NCBI GenBank assembly: GCA_030323885.1
Contig: CM059190.1
Span: 89,867,989-89,931,988 of the forward strand
Length of the DNA stretch: 64,000 nucleotides
Reading direction: 5' to 3'
Source: Branchipolynoe longqiensis
Taxonomy: Eukaryota > Annelida > Polychaeta > Phyllodocida > Polynoidae
Part shown: positions 61,809 to 64,000 of the stretch, one piece after another
How the letters are laid out: each line of letters opens with the position of its first letter
How positions within the stretch are numbered: position 1 is the stretch's first letter
Notes under the pieces: generated by a model
Told to the model about the DNA's origin: nothing
Database searches by the model: none
What the model saw: the letters and a program-made list of their open reading frames with translations, nothing else
Translations under genes and position numbers: made by a program

Positions 61809-62865
61809 GTTTGTAACCCCTTTGACCTTCACTCTGCAACACTCTCCTGGTTGGTGGCGCCAACACCGGCACGCCACCTAGTGAGAGCGGGTGGTACTAT
61901 TCGGGACCTACGGTGTTTATGTTTTTGGGTTTAGTTTTGTTTAGTTATTGAAGTGGCCTGCATGTGGCGCCACCACCTGTGATTTTTCACCACTTCCGGT
62001 TCTGTTGGACATGTATGGGTTTTTTATTTCCGGTTATGGAGTAGGTTAATTGTAAGTTTAATGTTTCATTATATTTGTTATCTGTGTTCATTTATTTTGG
62101 TTTTGATTCTATTTGATCTGTTTTTATCCATATCTGTATGTATGGCTTTGTTCATTTGGTTAACAATTCCCCCTATTTGTGTTCTCTTTTCTTTTTACTA
62201 AAAGTTTCATCCACCTAAATAGTCCCTTTCCAGTGCTGAGGTATCGACGCTGGACTTGGTTATGCATTTTTAATATCTGTTTTAAGAAATATTACAACTA
62301 TTTTGAAATCTTCGTGGGTTTTTAAAAACTCTTTTAGGTTATTCTACTTGACCTTATAATTCCTAAAGATACCACCTCTTGTTTCCTGGGCTGGTCCAAG
62401 TAAGATTCGTCTTAAGATGGGAACTTGTAGATTCTATTTCTTCATTCCCCTATTATTATTTTCTTCGTTTCCTTCGGGATTTTGCTTTGATATCAATATT
62501 GCATTCAGTTAGAATCAATTTGAGATTCTATTCCCGATAGAAGTAAGAGTCTGAATGGGGAATTTCCTAAATTGCTTTATTTGTGATGCAATGACTTGGA
62601 TTTTTAATTTGGAAGGGAAGTATGATCTGACGGGTTAATTTTTATTCCGCTGGACAGAGAACAACTTTCACACCTCCCCCTCTTTTTGTTGTTGGTAAAA
62701 CTAGATAGAGGTAAAAGATAGCACTATTATGTCATAAGGTTTCATGCTGTGGTCTATGTAGGCCTATTTAGAAATCTCTCAACTTGTTGTGTGTATACTG
62801 TTACCGATGTGGGTTTTGTTAAATTTGATCTGACTTCTCTGCAGAGGAATGAATAGTGCTACTTA
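61809..62865. other. Intron 18, nothing recognised
   Basis: No exon with suitable phase, no repeat family seen. Confidence 0.45.
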
Positions 62866-63222
62866 ATTAAAGCTGCATAGTCTGATGAAATATCAAATTT
62901 TCAAAACCAAACCAATTATCTAGATTTGATTTTACATATCTAACCTAGATACTGATGCACTTATTAAGCATTTGTTTTTGCATAGAAGCCAATACTGAGT
63001 CAATTTAACAGAACCTGTTACTACAGAAGTCTATGGTGTCAGAATTTTGGCAAACATGCCAAAACTAATTTTCTATATTTGCACTTAAAATATTTTTTAA
63101 GTTTACCATTTAAAATAAAAGTAAGTTTGAATTAATGTAAAGTAGATACTAGTGATCGATCTAATATATTTATCTCAGAAAAAATACAGAAATTCTAAAC
63201 CATCGGACTATGCAACTTTAAT
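62866..63222. mobile_element. MITE-1 copy, complete
   Basis: 'attaaagctgcatagtctga' to 'catcggactatgcaacttta'. Inverted relative to 5952. Confidence 0.85.
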
Positions 63223-63399
63223 GTTCACGAACTAATGACTAATTTGATTTCATAGCTCTACTGAGGAATGAAATATTGTAATCAAGTTTATGCAGTCCTG
63301 TTGTTGTTTTATGTTGGAGACTATCAGTGCAACTCTTCCTTAGCAGATTGAGTACTGCGAGACCACGGTGCTGCCCCCTACTGGTGACAATAGGGGTCA

Positions 63400-63770
63400 C
63401 ATTAGTTGCATAGTCCGATAAAAAAACATCAACTTTTCTAACGCAAAACACTCATATAGATTTGAACATACATATGCAACTTGGATGGTGTTGCATTTTT
63501 TAAGTGTTTGTTGCTCCATATAACTTATAAGGGAATATTACGTCAATTTAATAGAACATTTTACTGCTGAATCCTATGGAGTCAACATTTTGGAAAGCAC
63601 GCTAAAATTAATTTAGCATTTTTACACTTTAAATATCTGATAAGTTATTCATCTTAAAGCATCATGACTCCAAACTAAAGAAAGGTAGGTTATATCGATC
63701 AACCTAATAATATATTTAGCTCAGAATGACAAAAACTCAAAACCATCGGACTATGCAACTTTTAAATCTA
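63400..63770. mobile_element. MITE-1 copy, complete
   Basis: 'tagttgcatagtccgataaa' to 'catcggactatgcaactttt'. Same orientation as its neighbour at 62866. Confidence 0.83.
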
Positions 63771-64000
63771 CCTAGTCGAATCACTTTCTTGGTTAGAATG
63801 CCGGAATTTGACTTTCCTTTGGTTAGTCTTTGATGGACCACCCGTAGAAATGACTGTTACTACCTATATGAGGGCACGGTGTATCGTCAACTGTAATTGC
63901 TATGGACCTTTGGTACGCCATGCCATTGTACAGCTTCCCTTATACAGCTGCACTTATACACACGAGCACATGCTGGGTATATATATGTATACAGCAGGTA
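63771..64000. other. Intron 18, nothing recognised
   Basis: Unique sequence to the end of the window. Confidence 0.4.

Noticed and set aside
60126..60172. Extra ferlin exon after 'ctccctgcag'
   Set aside because: The frame required by phase 0 reaches a TAG within 13 codons and no fitting donor is present.

Overview
This is eukaryotic, intron-rich and very repeat-rich DNA. It reads as part of one large animal gene, transcribed on the + strand across almost the whole window. I could place 18 coding exons with matching splice sites and intron phases (about 903 codons between 1944 and 61766). They encode the middle of a type-1 (DysF-containing) ferlin of the dysferlin/myoferlin class: the FerA helical bundle, FerB, the nested DysF domains, C2D, C2E, and the linker toward C2F. 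The N-terminal C2A-C2C exons lie before the window, and the C2F/C2G and membrane-anchor exons lie after it. I saw no other host gene. One SINE family (a tRNA-like head plus a body with 'tgtgctgtcctgtctgtggg') resembles elements I know from molluscs, so a mollusc or other lophotrochozoan is the best guess, at moderate confidence.

Layout: 1-8.1 kb holds exons 1-4 (C2-FerA linker, FerA, FerB). From 8.1 to 16.3 kb there is a large intron with a 1.7-kb 16-bp minisatellite. From 16.3 to 27.8 kb lie exons 5-9 (DysF region), interrupted at 18659-24094 by a complete DIRS-type tyrosine-recombinase retrotransposon with a gag-like ORF, RT/RNase H/MTase-like ORF, recombinase ORF, inverted ends and an internal complementary region. 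From 27.8 to 37.3 kb lie exons 10-13 (C2D) plus two candidate micro-exons. From 37.3 to 48.2 kb there is an 11-kb intron holding a 12-bp minisatellite, a CT-rich minisatellite with a 499-base assembly gap, and many transposons. From 48.2 to 54.2 kb lie exons 14-17 (C2E). Exon 18 is at 61.6 kb.

The introns are almost wholly mobile and tandem DNA. There are four SINE families; two or three different tRNA-like heads share one body and tail. At least ten kinds of terminal-inverted-repeat MITE occur (pogo, PIF/Harbinger and hAT-like among them), many nested in one another. Nearly all SINEs lie in the sense direction of the gene.

The most unusual feature is how tandem repeats engage splice sites. 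The 3' splice site and first bases of exon 7 are the last unit of an array of about 16 near-identical 3' splice-site modules. The 5' splice site and last bases of exon 9 are the first unit of an array of a dozen or so donor-bearing modules. The exon 3 acceptor sits 13 bases after a SINE, so its branch point and pyrimidine tract appear to be SINE-derived.
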